A DNA stretch of 64,000 nt. It comes from Inia geoffrensis (taxonomy: Eukaryota > Chordata > Mammalia > Artiodactyla > Iniidae). Below, piece after piece: positions 62,001 to 64,000 of this stretch. Location of the stretch: the NCBI GenBank assembly GCA_036417435.1, contig JAZAQT010000247.1, forward strand, positions 62,001 to 126,000, read 5' to 3'. Every line of letters begins with the position of its first letter. Position 1 is the stretch's first letter. Below the pieces are notes generated by a model. That model worked only from the letters and a program-made list of their open reading frames with translations. It did not search any database and was not told the origin of the DNA. The position numbers and the translations under genes were made by a program.

Positions 62001-64000
62001 CCTTGTGTTTTGTTTTTCAAATTTATTTTTATAAGGGGATTTAGCTTATTGACACTGCTGTGTGTATGGTGCTGTACACAAATGATTTTCTTACGGAGAC
62101 CTATAAATGTAAGCGTTTTAATTTTCTTCATAGTCAGGCATATTCCTAGGTTTTGAATACGGGGTGTTGAGTCCATTTCGTTGAGCAAGGAGTAGGTCTT
62201 GTCTAATATATATTTGGCTTATGGAATGGTATCTGTCCTAATGTGAACCTCTGGTTTTATGCAGCCTCCCCACTCTCCTTTCCCCTTAAGCAAGCATAAG
62301 TTTCTTTTGTAAATGTGAGACTCTGTTGTGTTTTGTAATGCAGTTCACACGTAGCCGTGTTTACATTCCCGGTATTAGTGATATCTTATGATGTTTCTTT
62401 TTCTGTGTGACTTATTTCACTTAGAATCATCATAACTAAATCCTGTCATTATGCTGCTACTGGTGTGTTGCCATGGATTACATTGTTGAGTGATATTCCA
62501 TTGTAGGGATGTACCACAACTTCTATATCCATTTTTCTCTTTCTGGGCTATTAAAGTTGTGCCATAGTCAAGGATCCCGTACACAGAGCAGCCCCAAACT
62601 TTGGTGTGGCTGTGTCTTTTTCATTTAAATTTTCCGAATCTATAGCACCATAACTGGAAGTGCCCTAGGCTCTCTAGCTTGGTTTTTTCTTTGTTCCAGG
62701 AAACACCATCCACTTCTCCAGAGTGGCTGTTGGCAACTTACATCCCGCCCATCAGCATAACAAGGCTGCCGGTTCTCCACGGCCTGTCCTGCCACTCTGG
62801 ATTTTACACTTTTTTCGGACGGCCCTTTGGATCCCTGGGAAGTGAGACTTCCTTGTAGTGCGGATTTCCATTGCAGGCTTGCTTGGTTGGCCAAAAAGGG
62901 CGTATGCGTTTTTTCCTGAATATATTCAGGAAAAAACGCATACGCCCTTTTTGGCCAAGTGCATCACTGTTGAACTGCTGCCTCTTTTCCTACGCTTTCA
63001 GAGCAATTCTTATCTACCCCCTGATATCTGTTTTCTGCAATTCTGCGTCGCGTTCAAGTCCTCTTCACAGCCTTCCTTCAATAAATTTTTGGATGATAGG
63101 GGTCATTTGGAACTCTGCAGGATTGTGAGTTACAGTGCCAAAGATCTCCTTTTCTCAACTCGCTTTCTTGTGAGCTGACCGAAAACACGAAGAATTGTTT
63201 CAGGCCCTAATCTCGTTCCGGCATGGCCCGCTGAGCCTTTGGTGAATTCTTCTTCCTGTAGGGAAATCAGAGTTCAATGTGCCCGTCCAAACACATCGAG
63301 TTAGCCGCTCATTGGTTCTCCTTATTCCTGTTCATCTTCCACAGAAATTGCAAACTGTGCCAAACAAGAGGTCAAAGGCACTGACTCTCCAAGTGGGGAG
63401 AATGTTAATATCGCATCTGGAACGGCGAACTCGAGTATCAGGGGGCGAAAATGGCGATGAGTTTTAGAAATTATGCCTGATCACTTCGTGGACCATATTC
63501 TGGGTTTTCCATGCATATTTTAGCTGAAGGATAAATCCCTTAAACGTGGAGATTTGGGACCCGTGGAATGGGAACCATGCACCATTACCTCAAACGGTCT
63601 GCATTCCCTCACCAATACTATCAGCCCCAAGTGTCCAGCCTTATCTCTCCCCCAGCTGTGGATGTAGAGGTGGTAAATCCAAGATTCCTCACAAGCCCTG
63701 AAGGACTTATATAAGAATTTCTCTCTATTTCACAGTCCTTGTGTTTTGTTTTTCAAATTTATTTTTATAAGGGGATTTAGCTTATTGACACTGCTGTGTG
63801 TATGGTGCTGTACACAAATGATTTTCTTACGGAGACCTATAAATGTAAGCGTTTTAATTTTCTTCATAGTCAGGCATATTCCTAGGTTTTGAATACGGGG
63901 TGTTGAGTCCATTTCGTTGAGCAAGGAGTAGGTCTTGTCTAATATATATTTGGCTTATGGAATGGTATCTGTCCTAATGTGAACCTCTGGTTTTATGCAG

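Larger units (their letters stand above)
24002..64000. repeat. Satellite array 2, 1,734-1,736-bp monomers
   Basis: Same satellite and same orientation as array 1, running off the right edge. Palindromes start at 24723, 26457, 28191, 29925, 31659, 33393, 35127, 36850, 38584, 40319, 42055, 43791, 45527, 47263, 48999, 50735, 52471, 54207, 55943, 57679, 59415, 61151 and 62887. The period is 1,734 bp up to 38.6 kb (one unit of 1,723) and then 1,736 bp with almost no indels. The array begins 721 bp before its first palindrome, inside the L1-derived half of a monomer, with a decayed unit; copies become more uniform to the right. Confidence 0.97.
38656..64000. repeat. Homogenised 1,736-bp subfamily
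   Basis: Fourteen full monomers and a partial one (62,959-64,000), almost all exactly 1,736 bp. States that set this block apart are AGATCT (BglII; first at 38,839-38,844) for AAATCT, GGCATGGCCCGCTGAG for GGCATGGCACGCTGAG, GAGTATCAGGGGG for GAGTACCAGGGGG, GTATGGTGCTGTAC for GTATGCTGCTGTAC, CATTTCGTTGAGC for CATTTGGTTGAGC, and TTTCACAGTCC for TTTGACA(G/T)TCC. Neighbours share private variants, such as TTACGGAGACC with ATGTAAGCG in the last three units, TCATGGAGACC in three units at 44.7-48.2 kb, and GGATCCGTGGG from 54.1 to 61.1 kb. This shows local spread by exchange between nearby units. Confidence 0.93.

Noticed and set aside
1..64000. CRISPR array or prokaryotic repeat cluster
   Set aside because: The repeats are head-to-tail without unique spacers, and the L1 and ERV remnants show a mammalian genome.

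Overview
This is vertebrate, very probably mammalian, nuclear heterochromatin. It contains no convincing functional protein-coding gene. About 92% of it is one tandem satellite with a monomer of about 1,735 bp (range 1,723-1,750). All copies share one orientation and form two arrays: array 1 (1 to about 18,924; 11 central palindromes seen) and array 2 (about 24,002 to beyond 64,000; 23 palindromes). A cetartiodactyl genome, most likely a whale, is my best guess. The reasons are the style of the L1 3' ends, a GGTTGGCCAAAAAG motif typical of cetartiodactyl mariner ends, and a monomer length in the range reported for the 'common cetacean satellite' of non-delphinid whales. The species and family assignments rest on recall and were not tested by a search.

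Each monomer has three parts in fixed order: (i) about 790 bp of unidentified, CpG-containing sequence (segment U); (ii) about 870 bp that aligns motif by motif with the antisense strand of an L1 retrotransposon 3' end (3' UTR plus the last part of ORF2); and (iii) a 72-bp inverted repeat with no spacer, perfect in most copies, whose arms look like mariner terminal repeats. Most long ORFs here are readings of this repeat in arbitrary frames.

Layout. 1-5,272: monomers of 1,735-1,736 bp. 5,273-15,683: a three-monomer unit of 5,202 bp present twice in tandem with only seven differences seen by eye. 15,684-18,924: increasingly decayed satellite that stops just after a palindrome. 18,925-24,001: a non-satellite island with two antisense L1 pieces, a broken antisense gammaretrovirus-like pol, a promoter- or LTR-like stretch on the + strand, and sequence I cannot assign. 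24,002-24,980: decayed satellite starting inside the L1-derived half, abutting the second L1. 24,981-38,655: 1,734-bp monomers, partly arranged as alternating dimers. About 38,656-64,000: a strongly homogenised 1,736-bp subfamily with its own diagnostic bases, including a BglII site.

No genes cooperate here. The biology is that of a satellite: birth from transposon pieces, spread by unequal exchange, decay at array edges, and a hairpin-forming palindrome maintained in every unit. The palindrome and one apparently arm-to-arm corrected copy of it (52,471-52,542) are the observations I would follow first.
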